Below are positions 27,363 through 35,709 of a DNA stretch of 64,000 nt, in pieces; within the stretch, counting starts at the first letter, position 1, and every line of letters starts with the position of its first letter. The notes below the pieces were generated by a model. The model did not search any database, was not told the DNA's origin, and saw only the letters and a program-made list of their open reading frames with translations. The translations under genes were made by a program, and so were the position numbers. The DNA comes from Bacteroidales bacterium (GTDB lineage Bacteria > Bacteroidota > Bacteroidia > Bacteroidales > UBA932): positions 21,182-85,181 of the forward strand of contig SFMU01000002.1 in assembly GCA_004552965.1 (NCBI GenBank), read 5' to 3'.

Positions 27363-27392
27363 CAAAAAAAGGCAGGCCGCTGCAGACCTGCC
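27363..27392 (-). terminator. Rho-independent terminator of rpmH
   Basis: On the minus strand GGCAGG and CCTGCC form a 6-bp stem (10-nt loop) followed by seven T residues, between rpmH and tadA. Confidence 0.8.
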
Positions 27393-27411
27393 GTAAGAGT
27401 CATTTGGCTGA

Positions 27412-27564
27412 CTACCACCTGTCCTCAGATGATACGGTCAACTTCTTGCGGCCATGACGGCGGCGGGAAGCGAGTACGCGACGGCCGTTGGCTGAAGCCA
27501 TTCTCTCACGGAAACCGTGCTTGTTCACACGCTTGCGTCTTGAAGGTTGGAATGTTCTTTTCAT
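27412..27564 (-). CDS. rpmH: 50S ribosomal protein L34
   Basis: A 50-residue protein with the canonical L34 sequence [20 protein letters not shown], then [24 protein letters not shown]. It is a structural component of the large subunit. A full-match Bacteroidota promoter lies about 50 bp upstream and a strong terminator downstream, so the gene is transcribed alone. It is not beside dnaA here. Confidence 0.97.
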   Translation of the reverse strand: MKRTFQPSRRKRVNKHGFRERMASANGRRVLASRRRHGRKKLTVSSEDRW

Positions 27565-27610
27565 ATCTGTTATCTTTTAATTATCCAAAGTGATTGTCCA
27601 AAAGGGAATG

Positions 27611-27641
27611 CAAAAATAAGCTTTTTGCCTGAAATAGCAAA
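27611..27641 (-). promoter_or_regulatory. Bacteroidota-type promoter of rpmH
   Basis: On the minus strand TTTG, exactly 19 bp, TATTTTTG: the same spacing and -7 box as the HU promoter in this window. The predicted leader is about 40 nt. Confidence 0.7.
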
Positions 27642-27699
27642 ATAATTCCGGTGAAAAATCCAAAATATCCCTGCGAAAGTGTCAGATTTCTAGGAATAT

Positions 27700-28377
27700 T
27701 CATCTGCGGGCCGCTATGTCGACAACGAATTTTCCGGCAAAATACTCATCGTCGAGCCAGCTGTCGACCTTCCAGGTGGAAACGCTGCCTGCAGGCATTC
27801 TCTCCTTTCCCATCAGTTTTGCAATCTCCTCTGCAATGTCCCCTCCCTTGAGATAGAGGACACTTCTGCCGAAACAGCCCCTGACCCAGGGGTAGAAATC
27901 CGTCAGGGAAGCCACGGCACGCGAAACCACATAATCGAATCTGATTCCAAGAGATTCGGCCCGTGCATTGACCACTTCGACGTTTTCCAGTCCCAGATGC
28001 TTTGCAACCGCTTCGGCCACTATGGTCTTTTTCCTTATGGAGTCGCAAAGGACGAATCTGACCTCCGGGAACATCACCGCGAGGGGGATGCCCGGAAAGC
28101 CGCCTCCGGTCCCCAGATCCAGCACCTTCAGCCCATTGTCGGGGAGGGTCATTTCTGAATATTCAGTCAGCTTCCTCTCCCTCAGGTATCTCGCGATCGC
28201 CAGGGAGTGGAGGACGTGGTGGGAATATATCCCGTCCAGGTCCTTTCTCGAGATGACATTGATCTTGGCATTCCAGTCCCTGTAGACCTCCTCCATCATC
28301 CCGAACTGTTCCAGCTGCTTTCCGCTCACTTCCGGGAAGGCCTCTCTGACAGTATTCTTGAAATCATTGAAATTCAT
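27700..28377 (-). CDS. rsmG: 16S rRNA (guanine-527-N7)-methyltransferase RsmG
   Basis: RsmG methylates G527 of 16S rRNA. The 225-residue protein has the SAM-binding motif KVLDLGTGGGFPGIPLA, the IRKKTIVAEAVAKHLGLENVEV segment and the VVSRAVASL strand. The ATG overlaps the stop of the upstream sigma-factor gene as ATGA, so the two are coupled. A longer in-frame start within the sigma gene is rejected. Confidence 0.96.
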   Translation of the reverse strand: MNFNDFKNTVREAFPEVSGKQLEQFGMMEEVYRDWNAKINVISRKDLDGIYSHHVLHSLAIARYLRERKLTEYSEMTLPDNGLKVLDLGTGGGFPGIPLAVMFPEVRFVLCDSIRKKTIVAEAVAKHLGLENVEVVNARAESLGIRFDYVVSRAVASLTDFYPWVRGCFGRSVLYLKGGDIAEEIAKLMGKERMPAGSVSTWKVDSWLDDEYFAGKFVVDIAARR

Positions 28378-28979
28378 AGCGATTCCTTTTCGTCTTCTTT
28401 CCTCATCTTGTCTATCAGTTCCTTCGCCCTGCTTATCCTTGTCTTGACCGTGTTCAGATTGATGTCCATGCATTCGGCGATTTCATTGTATTTCATCCCC
28501 TCCAGCATCCTCTTGCCCGCGACCTCGCGGTAGAGCCCCGGAAGACGGTTGATATATTCGGTCTTCTCCTCCTCATTCTCATTGTGGATGAGGTTCTCCA
28601 GAGCATTCACCTCCTGGTCCGGGATGCTGTTCATGTTGCTGGAGACTGAATCGTCGTCGATCGATACATACTGGTTCTTCGGATGGATTTTGCTTTCGTG
28701 CTTGAGACAATCCAGCGCAGTGTTCTTCCCGATTGTGCAAAGCCAGGTCAGAAAGCTGCCTTTTGTGTGGTCGTAGCTGCTGATCTGGCGGAATGCCTTT
28801 TCGAAGGTCCTCGAACAGATGTCATCGACATTATACTCGTCGAGACTTGGAAATGAACTCTTCAGAAAAGCCGTCAGCTGGTTGATATGTCTGTCCCACA
28901 ATGCGGTGAATGCCAGACCGTTGCCGTCTGTAGCCAGAATCGTGAGCTCATCAATGGGCTTCAAGCCAGTTGTTTCCAT
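28374..28979 (-). CDS. ECF-like RNA polymerase sigma factor
   Basis: A 201-residue sigma-70 family protein. Region 2 covers about residues 25-95 (FTALWDRHINQLTAFLK, then SRTFEKAFRQISSYD and GSFLTWLCTIGKNTALDCLK). Region 4 covers about 140-195 with the helix-turn-helix MKYNEIAECMDINLNTVKTRISRAKELI. Region 3 is absent, as in ECF sigmas. No anti-sigma gene is adjacent. It overlaps the end of polA by 29 bp upstream and rsmG by 4 bp downstream, so all three are probably in one transcript. Confidence 0.88.
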   Translation of the reverse strand: METTGLKPIDELTILATDGNGLAFTALWDRHINQLTAFLKSSFPSLDEYNVDDICSRTFEKAFRQISSYDHTKGSFLTWLCTIGKNTALDCLKHESKIHPKNQYVSIDDDSVSSNMNSIPDQEVNALENLIHNENEEEKTEYINRLPGLYREVAGKRMLEGMKYNEIAECMDINLNTVKTRISRAKELIDKMRKEDEKESL

Positions 28980-31599
28980 AATTGCATTCTACTGTTAGCG
29001 GTATCGATAATCTTGCGACATTCTCCATCTCGCCGACAACGATTTCCCTGAGAGTTCCGACCTCGTCCGGGAAAGTGTCGAAGAGAAGTTCGTCGTGGAT
29101 CTGGAGCACCATCTTGCTGCGGAGTCCCTCTTTCTCAAGCCTGCGGTCCACGGCGATCATCGCCATCTTTATGATGTCGGCGGATGTGCCCTGGATGGGC
29201 GCGTTCACTGCATTCCTCTCGGCCAGGGCGCGGATTGTGCCGTTTTTGGCATTGATTTCAGGAATATACCGCCTTCTTCCGAATATGGTTTCCACATAGC
29301 CGGTCTCGCGGGCCGCCTCCAGAGTCCCGTCGATGAACGACCGGATCGACGGGAAGCCTGCAAAGTAGTCGTCGATGATGCGTCTAGCCTCGCCTCTGCC
29401 GATTTTCAGCCTCTGTGCAAGACCGAAGGCTGAGATGCCGTACATTATTCCGAAATTGGCGGTCTTGGCGATTCTGCGCTGGTCCGGTGTGACCTCTCCG
29501 ACGGGGATGCCGAAGATTTTGGCGGCTGTCGCCTTGTGGACATCGACACCGTTCCTGAAGGCTTCGATCAGATGTCTGTCGCAGCTGAGGTGAGCCATGA
29601 TACGGAGTTCTATCTGCGAATAGTCGGCAGACAGGATGAGTCCATCCGGGGAAGACGGCACGAAAGCCTTCCTGATCTCCCTGCCCCTTTCGCTCCTTAT
29701 CGGAATGTTCTGAAGGTTCGGGTTCGAGGAGCTCAGTCTACCGGTCGCGGTCAGAGCCTGGTTGAAAGTCGTGTGGATCTTGCCGTCGGAAGGGTCGATG
29801 AACCGTGGAAAAGGCTCTATGTAGGTGGACAGCAGTTTCTTGACAGAGCGGAATTCCAGTATCTCCCCGACGACCGGATGCTTATCCGCTATCTCTGCAA
29901 GGGTGGTCTCGTCTGTCGAATATGACCCGTTGGCATTCTTTTTCGGCTTGTCCATCAGTCCAAGCTTGTCGAATAGCATTTCTCCGATCTGCTTCGGAGA
30001 GGAAACATTCAGCTCCGGCTCTCCGGCCAGTTCCCTGACCTTGGCCTCGAGGGAAGCCATCTCTGTCTGCAGGTGGGCGGTATATTCTTTCAGCGAACCT
30101 ATGTCCATCCGGACACCGTTCCTTTCCATCTTCGAAAGCACCTTTGTCAGCGGTTCCTCCATTTCTGAATATATCCGGTTCATCCCTTCCTTGTCAAGTG
30201 TTTCCGAAAGCCTGCTCTCGAGCAGCAGGATGATCGCGGCTTCACGGCCCCTCTCTTCCGGGGTCGTGTCTTCATATCCGGCGAACAGCGAACCTGTCGC
30301 AGCCTCGGAGGAGGACTTGTCCTTCCCCAGGGTCATTCCCAGGAATGAGGCTGCGAGCGAGTCCAGTTTGTGGCTCTTCTCCGGGTCCAGGATGTAGTGC
30401 ATCAGGTTGATGTCCCTGAGCTCTCCTTCCATCCCGATTCCCGAGGCTGCGAAGGCATTCGTCATCTTCTTGAGGTCTTCCCCGCATTTGGTTACTGCCG
30501 CATCCGAGATGGTCTGGGCGAAATCCTTCGGAGTGCCCACGGAATAGTGGAAGCCCTCTCCTGCCACGCAACCGATCACGACACGGCCGGCCGGCTGGAA
30601 TATTCCCTCGCCACAGTAGTCTGCAATGATCGAACAACGCCCCAGCCTTGCCGCCTCCTTTCTGATAGCGGCAGCGCTGACGGCGGAGACGTCCAGGACA
30701 GGTTCCTTCTTTCCGGACTCTGATGCTACGGCTTCTCCAAGATATTTCTTCAGGGAGGTAAACTCGTATTTCTCGAACAGGTCGGCAGCCAGAGGACCGT
30801 AGGAGGTGTTGACCTTCATGCTGGCAGTCTCGACCGGGACTTCTATGTCGGTCTTTATCGTGACAAGCTCCCGGCTCAGGGAAATGTGGCCTGAAGCCTC
30901 TTCGAACATCGCTTTCTGCTTTGCGGAAAGTTCGTCCAGATGGTCGTAGATTCCCTGGACGGAACCGTATCTGGCAATCAGTTTTCCCGCTCCGACTTCT
31001 CCGACACCCTTGACTCCGGGTACATTGTCGGCCGTGTCTCCGCAGATGGCAAGCATGTCTATGACCTGCAGAGGGGACTTGATTCCGTATCTTGAACAGA
31101 TTTCCCCGACGCCGAGGATCTGGTCGTCTCCTCCGGCTTTGCCAGGCTTGTACTGGCGGATGTGCTCTTCCACCAGTTGCCCGTAGTCCTTGTCGGGCGT
31201 GACCATCAGGACATCAAGACCCTCCGATGCGCATCTTTTTGCCATCGAACCGATGACATCGTCGGCCTCGAAGCCTTTGATCATCAGCGTCGGGATGTTG
31301 AGGGCGCTGCAGATTTCCCTCAGCGGTTCCAGCGAATCGATGACCAGCTGGGGAGTCTCAGCCCGGTTCGCCTTGTATTCGGGGAACATCTCATTCCTGA
31401 AAGTTCCTCCCGGTGGATCGAAGGCGACGGCAAGGTAATCCGGTTTCTCCTTTGCGATCAGCTCGAGGATGTACTTTGTGAAGCCGTACAGGATTGACAT
31501 GTCGGCTCCCTTGGAATTGATCATAGGCCTTCGCAGGAAGGCATAGTACATTTTGAATATGAGGGCGTGCCCGTCGATGAAATATATTCTTTCCCGCAT
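28951..31599 (-). CDS. polA: DNA polymerase I with a degenerate proofreading domain
   Basis: An 882-residue family A polymerase. The N-terminal 5'-nuclease domain is intact (YFIDGHALIFKMYYAF, GFEADDVIGSMAK, MVTPDKDYGQLV, GDTADNVPGVKGVG). The polymerase domain has motif A ADYSQIELRIMAH, motif B RRIAKTANFGIMYG and motif C QIHDELLF. The middle domain has lost the usual FDTET acidic pair (here CSIIADYCGEG), and the later Asp of the NLKYD motif is replaced in EDLKKMTNAF. Proofreading is therefore probably absent, as in Taq. It functions in repair and Okazaki fragment processing. Confidence 0.95.
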   Translation of the reverse strand: MRERIYFIDGHALIFKMYYAFLRRPMINSKGADMSILYGFTKYILELIAKEKPDYLAVAFDPPGGTFRNEMFPEYKANRAETPQLVIDSLEPLREICSALNIPTLMIKGFEADDVIGSMAKRCASEGLDVLMVTPDKDYGQLVEEHIRQYKPGKAGGDDQILGVGEICSRYGIKSPLQVIDMLAICGDTADNVPGVKGVGEVGAGKLIARYGSVQGIYDHLDELSAKQKAMFEEASGHISLSRELVTIKTDIEVPVETASMKVNTSYGPLAADLFEKYEFTSLKKYLGEAVASESGKKEPVLDVSAVSAAAIRKEAARLGRCSIIADYCGEGIFQPAGRVVIGCVAGEGFHYSVGTPKDFAQTISDAAVTKCGEDLKKMTNAFAASGIGMEGELRDINLMHYILDPEKSHKLDSLAASFLGMTLGKDKSSSEAATGSLFAGYEDTTPEERGREAAIILLLESRLSETLDKEGMNRIYSEMEEPLTKVLSKMERNGVRMDIGSLKEYTAHLQTEMASLEAKVRELAGEPELNVSSPKQIGEMLFDKLGLMDKPKKNANGSYSTDETTLAEIADKHPVVGEILEFRSVKKLLSTYIEPFPRFIDPSDGKIHTTFNQALTATGRLSSSNPNLQNIPIRSERGREIRKAFVPSSPDGLILSADYSQIELRIMAHLSCDRHLIEAFRNGVDVHKATAAKIFGIPVGEVTPDQRRIAKTANFGIMYGISAFGLAQRLKIGRGEARRIIDDYFAGFPSIRSFIDGTLEAARETGYVETIFGRRRYIPEINAKNGTIRALAERNAVNAPIQGTSADIIKMAMIAVDRRLEKEGLRSKMVLQIHDELLFDTFPDEVGTLREIVVGEMENVARLSIPLTVECNYGNNWLEAH

Positions 31600-31647
31600 C
31601 TGTTTCCCAAAATGAATAAGTGTTGGCCATTTGATTCTCCGGGACCG

Positions 31648-32784
31648 TCAGAGACGTATCTCGCGCCTGACAGTCATTGCCTTGTCGGCATATTCGATGA
31701 CAGCCCCCTCGAGTGGGATGCCTCCGAGGGTCTCGCCGTCTGTTTCAGCCGCCCAGACATGGGGCGACTTCATCCTCAGGATCGGTATGAAGAGTTCTTT
31801 GTGGGTCTTGCGCAGGTTCTTGCCTATGCCGGTGTTCCACTCGTGAACTTCCATCGCTTCTGCAGCCGGCAGGGCGCGGCGGGGAATCTCGATTCTGCGC
31901 TTCCCGCTGACCAGATACATCCTGCCTTCTGTGGAACCCCCGTAGACGTTGACCATCAGCATCCCGTCCCTCAGCCGTACGCTCATCTGGTCGTCAGTGT
32001 CCCTTCCGGTACATCTGTACTGCAGACGGTACCAGTCTCTGCGGTCGGAAAACTCCGCCAGAAACCATCCCCTGGGCGCTCCGCAGTTCATGAGTGAATA
32101 CGGAAGCCCGTCTTCACCCTTCTGCCCGCGCCACCATGAACCGCACAAGGCACCTCCGAGAACCTGCTCGAAAGCCACGTCGTCCGAAAGTTTCAGAGTG
32201 TTCCTTCCTACCGTGTGGGTGTGCCCGCAGACTGCCAGAACCCTCCTGTGGTTCTTGAAAACCGTTGCCAGCGAGTCTTTCGCCTGAAATTCCGACAGCG
32301 GTATGTGGCAGGTGACCACGGTCCGCATGCCTTTGGGAGTCTTCGCCATCACGGAATCCAGCCATTCCTTCTGGTCCTCTCTCAGACCGCCTTCGTAGCC
32401 GTTCGGCCCCTCTCTGACATCATCCAGGGAGATGAACCTTACCCCCTTGAGGATGAAGGTGGTGTCGGTGTATCCCATGACCTTTCTGAAAGTGGTCATG
32501 TCCCTTTTCTTCCCTTTCTCGTGATAGATGTCCCTGTCATGGTTGCCGGGACAGCAGATCCACTTGAAAGGCAGCGAGTCCAGACTGGCCTTCAGGCTGT
32601 CCAGGAGCCCGGGCTTGTCATTTACCAGATCGCCCAGCACTACTGCCAGGTCGATGCCCTTGAGGTCACGTACTTCCCTGATTGCCTGCCTGGCATATTC
32701 AACCTCAGCTGGGCTGTCTGCCTGGGGGTCGCCGATGAAAACGACTCTTAGCGCCGCGGCAAGAAGAAAGACTAATGGCTTCAT
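31648..32784 (-). CDS. Exported calcineurin-like metallophosphoesterase
   Basis: A 378-residue protein. The metal-binding motifs are in order: FIGDPQAD, VLGDLVND, CPGNHDRD, TCHIPLS and GHTHTVGR, the full calcineurin-type set. The C-terminal part after about residue 260 is beta-rich and matches the accessory C-terminal domain seen in Bacteroidetes exported phosphoesterases. The leader is short (MKPLVFLLAAALR) and runs almost directly into the first core strand without a clear Ala-X-Ala site, so processing is uncertain. I start at this ATG; 26 upstream codons are unlike the family. It is 13 bp downstream of rbfA. Confidence 0.85.
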   Translation of the reverse strand: MKPLVFLLAAALRVVFIGDPQADSPAEVEYARQAIREVRDLKGIDLAVVLGDLVNDKPGLLDSLKASLDSLPFKWICCPGNHDRDIYHEKGKKRDMTTFRKVMGYTDTTFILKGVRFISLDDVREGPNGYEGGLREDQKEWLDSVMAKTPKGMRTVVTCHIPLSEFQAKDSLATVFKNHRRVLAVCGHTHTVGRNTLKLSDDVAFEQVLGGALCGSWWRGQKGEDGLPYSLMNCGAPRGWFLAEFSDRRDWYRLQYRCTGRDTDDQMSVRLRDGMLMVNVYGGSTEGRMYLVSGKRRIEIPRRALPAAEAMEVHEWNTGIGKNLRKTHKELFIPILRMKSPHVWAAETDGETLGGIPLEGAVIEYADKAMTVRREIRL

Positions 32785-32797
32785 ATTCAGGAATATG

Positions 32798-33145
32798 TCA
32801 CTTCTTGAGAAGTTCGTCGATGTGCTCGGCGTAGTCCAGGGTCGAGTCGAGGTAGAAGACAATCTCAGGGATGATGCGGAACTGCTTTGCCACCTTGTGG
32901 CCGAGTTCGCCCCTGAGCCCCTTCACATCTTCATTGAGCATGTTCATGACTGCCTCCGCCTTTTCAGACGGGAATATGCTGACGTAGGTCTTCGCCACCG
33001 AAAGGTCGGGACTAACCCTGACCTCGCTGACGGTGACCATGGCTCCGCCGAAAGCTGCCATGCCCTTGCTGCGGATGATTTCTGCAAGGACCTTCTGGAT
33101 TTCCCTGGCGACCTTGAGCTGTCTTGTGCTTGCTGGCTTGTCCAT
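32798..33145 (-). CDS. rbfA: Ribosome-binding factor A
   Basis: RbfA is a KH-fold 30S maturation factor needed for 5'-end processing of 16S rRNA. The 115-residue protein shows the family layout: KVAREIQKVLAEIIRS, VTVSEVRVSPDLSVAKTYVS and LRGELGHKVAKQFRIIPEIVFYLD, followed by the acidic YAEHIDELLKK end. It lies 1 bp downstream of tyrS and upstream of the phosphoesterase gene, suggesting a three-gene transcript. Confidence 0.95.
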   Translation of the reverse strand: MDKPASTRQLKVAREIQKVLAEIIRSKGMAAFGGAMVTVSEVRVSPDLSVAKTYVSIFPSEKAEAVMNMLNEDVKGLRGELGHKVAKQFRIIPEIVFYLDSTLDYAEHIDELLKK

Positions 33146-33146
33146 A

Positions 33147-34436
33147 CTATATCACGTTGATGATGAAGTAGTTCTTCTTGCCTTTCTGGGCCAGGATGTA
33201 CTTGCCGTCCATAATGTCCTTCTCGCTGACCTCATAGTTGATGTCGGTGACCTTGTCCTTGTTGATGCTGACACCTCCTCCGGCAGTCATCTTCCTGGCC
33301 TCGCCCTTTGAAGGGAAGACTCCGGTCCTGACTGCGAGGAAGTCAAGGATGTTGCAAGGCAGCTCCGACTTCGGAACATCGAAGGTCGGAACACCGTTGA
33401 AGACGGCCAGGAAGGTCTTCTCGTCAAGCTTGCGCAGTTCCTCCGAAGTGGAGTTGCCGAAGAGCATCTTCGATGCGGCAAGCGCATTGGCATATTCAGT
33501 CTCCCCGTGGATCATGATGGTTACTTCCTTGGCGAGGAGCTGCTGGAGGGATCTGCGTCCCGGATCCTGGCGATGCTCTTCTATCGCGGACTCGATGGTC
33601 TCCCTGTCCAGCATTGTGAATATCTTGATGTACTTTTCGGCATCGTCGTCGGCGACATTGAGCCAGAACTGGTAGAACTCATAAGGGGAGGTCTTCTTCG
33701 GGTCGAGCCAGATGTTGCCCTTCTCGGTCTTGCCGAACTTTGTGCCGTCGGACTTGGTGATGAGAGGGCAGGTGAGGGCAAAGGCCTGTTCGCCGAGGGT
33801 ACGGCGGATCAGTTCGGTTCCGGTAGTGATGTTGCCCCACTGGTCTGCTCCTCCGAGCTGGAGTCTCACTCCCTCGTGCTCGTACAGGTAGAGGAAATCG
33901 TAGCCCTGGAGAAGCTGGTAGCTGAACTCCGTGAAGGACATGCCCTCCGAGGAGTCACGGCTGAGACGCTTCTTTACGGAATCCTTGCTCATCATGTAGT
34001 TGACAGTGATGAGCTTGCCGATGTCTCGGGCAAAGTTGATGAAGGTGTAGTCCTTCATCCAGTCGTAGTTGTTGACAAGTTTTGCGGCGTTCGGAGAGTC
34101 GGAATCGAAATCAAGGAACCTGCCGAGCTGTGCCTTGATGCATTCGACATTGTGACCGAGGGTCTCCTCGTCGAGAAGGTTGCGCTCCGCAGATTTCATC
34201 GAAGGGTCTCCTATCATACCGGTTGCTCCACCCACAAGAGCGTACGGCTTGTGCCCGCAGTTCTGGAAATGCTTGAGAATCATGATACTGACCAGATGGC
34301 CTATGTGAAGTGAGTCTCCTGTCGGATCGATGCCTACATAGGCGGCTGCCGGTCCTTTCATCAATTCTTCTTCTGCTCCCGGGGTGATGTCATGGATCAT
34401 TCCCCTCCACTTGAGTTCTTCTACGAAATTCTTCAT
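33147..34436 (-). CDS. tyrS: Tyrosyl-tRNA synthetase
   Basis: A class I aminoacyl-tRNA synthetase of 429 residues. The HIGH motif is in [11 protein letters not shown], the tyrosine-binding [13 protein letters not shown] and GGADQWGN segments are present, and the KMSKS equivalent is [11 protein letters not shown]-terminal S4-like RNA-binding domain follows about residue 365 ([19 protein letters not shown]). A TAAATTTG -7 box on the minus strand lies about 50 bp upstream, divergent from the tpiA promoter. Confidence 0.97.
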   Translation of the reverse strand: MKNFVEELKWRGMIHDITPGAEEELMKGPAAAYVGIDPTGDSLHIGHLVSIMILKHFQNCGHKPYALVGGATGMIGDPSMKSAERNLLDEETLGHNVECIKAQLGRFLDFDSDSPNAAKLVNNYDWMKDYTFINFARDIGKLITVNYMMSKDSVKKRLSRDSSEGMSFTEFSYQLLQGYDFLYLYEHEGVRLQLGGADQWGNITTGTELIRRTLGEQAFALTCPLITKSDGTKFGKTEKGNIWLDPKKTSPYEFYQFWLNVADDDAEKYIKIFTMLDRETIESAIEEHRQDPGRRSLQQLLAKEVTIMIHGETEYANALAASKMLFGNSTSEELRKLDEKTFLAVFNGVPTFDVPKSELPCNILDFLAVRTGVFPSKGEARKMTAGGGVSINKDKVTDINYEVSEKDIMDGKYILAQKGKKNYFIINVI

Positions 34437-34575
34437 CTGTATCTTTTGACGATTTATTGTAATCCAATATGTTCTGAAATATGCAAATTTAGGTAAAAAA
34501 TAGTTAACTTTGCCGTCTGCATGATAATATAATCATGGTATTATCGGAAAACAAACTGTAAAAGCATATTTTGAA

Positions 34576-35331
34576 ATGAGAAAGAAGATCGTAGCCGGAA
34601 ACTGGAAGATGAACACTACCGTTCCGGAGGGCGTTGAACTCGCCAAGGCAGTCGTAGCAAAGTCAGCAGATGTCCCTGCAGACGTCAAACTCATCATCGC
34701 AACTCCTGCAACCCATCTCGTCCCTGTGGCAGAGGTAGTCAAGGGTTCTGCAGTCGGCCTCTCTGCCGAAAACTGCGCCGACAAGGAGAAAGGTGCCTAT
34801 ACCGGTGAGATTTCCGCTGCAATGGTTGCATCTACAGGTGCTGAATACACCATTCTCGGACACTCCGAGCGCCGTCAGTACTATGGCGAGACCGATGCAA
34901 AACTCGTCGAGAAGACAAAGCTCGCCCTTGCCAACAATCTCGGTGTCATCCTCTGTGTCGGAGAGACCCTTGAAGAGCGCGAGGCCGGAAAGCATTTCGA
35001 TGTGGTAAAGGCACAGACCGTCAATGTCCTTGCCAACTTCACCGCTCAGGACATGAAGAACATCATCATCGCCTATGAACCTGTCTGGGCAATCGGAACC
35101 GGCAAGACCGCAACGGCAGAGCAGGCTGAGGAGATCCACGCCTACATCCGCAATGTCCTCGCCGAGCAGTTCGACGCCCAGGTCGCAGAGGACACCACAA
35201 TCCTCTACGGAGGTTCATGCAAGCCTTCCAATGCCAAGGAGCTCTTTGCAAAACCGGACATCGACGGTGGCCTCATCGGCGGCGCAGCACTCAAGGCTGA
35301 CGATTTCATCGCCATTGCCCAGAGCTACTAG
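34576..35331 (+). CDS. tpiA: Triose-phosphate isomerase
   Basis: Interconverts dihydroxyacetone phosphate and glyceraldehyde 3-phosphate. The 251-residue TIM barrel has the N-terminal catalytic lysine in AGNWKMN (Lys11), the catalytic His in ILGHSERR, the catalytic Glu in [13 protein letters not shown] and the phosphate loop GGSCKPSNA. Codon use is strongly biased, as in fba. A TAACTTTG -7 box lies at 34505-34512, and a strong terminator follows. Confidence 0.98.
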   Translation: MRKKIVAGNWKMNTTVPEGVELAKAVVAKSADVPADVKLIIATPATHLVPVAEVVKGSAVGLSAENCADKEKGAYTGEISAAMVASTGAEYTILGHSERRQYYGETDAKLVEKTKLALANNLGVILCVGETLEEREAGKHFDVVKAQTVNVLANFTAQDMKNIIIAYEPVWAIGTGKTATAEQAEEIHAYIRNVLAEQFDAQVAEDTTILYGGSCKPSNAKELFAKPDIDGGLIGGAALKADDFIAIAQSY

Positions 35332-35363
35332 TCCGCTCCATCCTTAACGGCAGAAAAGACCGA

Positions 35364-35398
35364 CCGGAAAGTCAATTCGACTTTCCGGCCGGCTTTTT
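35364..35398 (+). terminator. Rho-independent terminator of tpiA
   Basis: CCGGAAAGTC and GACTTTCCGG form a 10-bp stem with a 5-nt loop. A short GC stretch and then TTTTT follow. Confidence 0.85.
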
Positions 35399-35483
35399 CA
35401 TTTGTATCTGTAGCCCGGGTCGCCGTGCCGAAGCAGATTGAGAGACGGATCAGAATGATTGAAGTGAAGGTGCTGTCGGCTGT

Positions 35484-35709
35484 GCTCCGTGGCAGATGGT
35501 GCCGGGAGGCATTGGCTCCCGAAAAGGGAAGGGACCCACGAAGTGGGAAGGACCTCCCGGCACCATCTGCCACGGAGCAATCATGAACCAGCTATTTCTC
35601 CAGCATGGGCATTGGCTCCCGAAAAGGGTAGGGACCCACGAAGTGGGAAGGCCCTCCCGGTACCATCTGCCACGGAGCTGTCATGGACTGGCTATTCCTC
35701 CGGCATAAA
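35484..35709. repeat. 100-bp tandem repeat with 26-bp inverted arms
   Basis: Two copies with a period of exactly 100 bp occupy 35510-35609 and 35610-35709. The first about 69 bp of each are nearly identical; the last about 31 bp are more diverged, and in the second copy they are the 3' end of the peptidase gene. A 26-nt arm at 35484-35509 is the perfect reverse complement of 35553-35578 and matches 35653-35678 with one mismatch. Inside the spacer are small hairpins (CCCAC-GAA-GTGGG, TCCC-GAAAA-GGGA). No gene is supported in 35399-35691; the repeat is what this stretch holds. Confidence 0.9.

Noticed and set aside
35484..35709. CRISPR array or insertion sequence at the 100-bp repeat
   Set aside because: There are only two units with no variable spacers of uniform length, no cas genes, and no transposase frame or target duplication.
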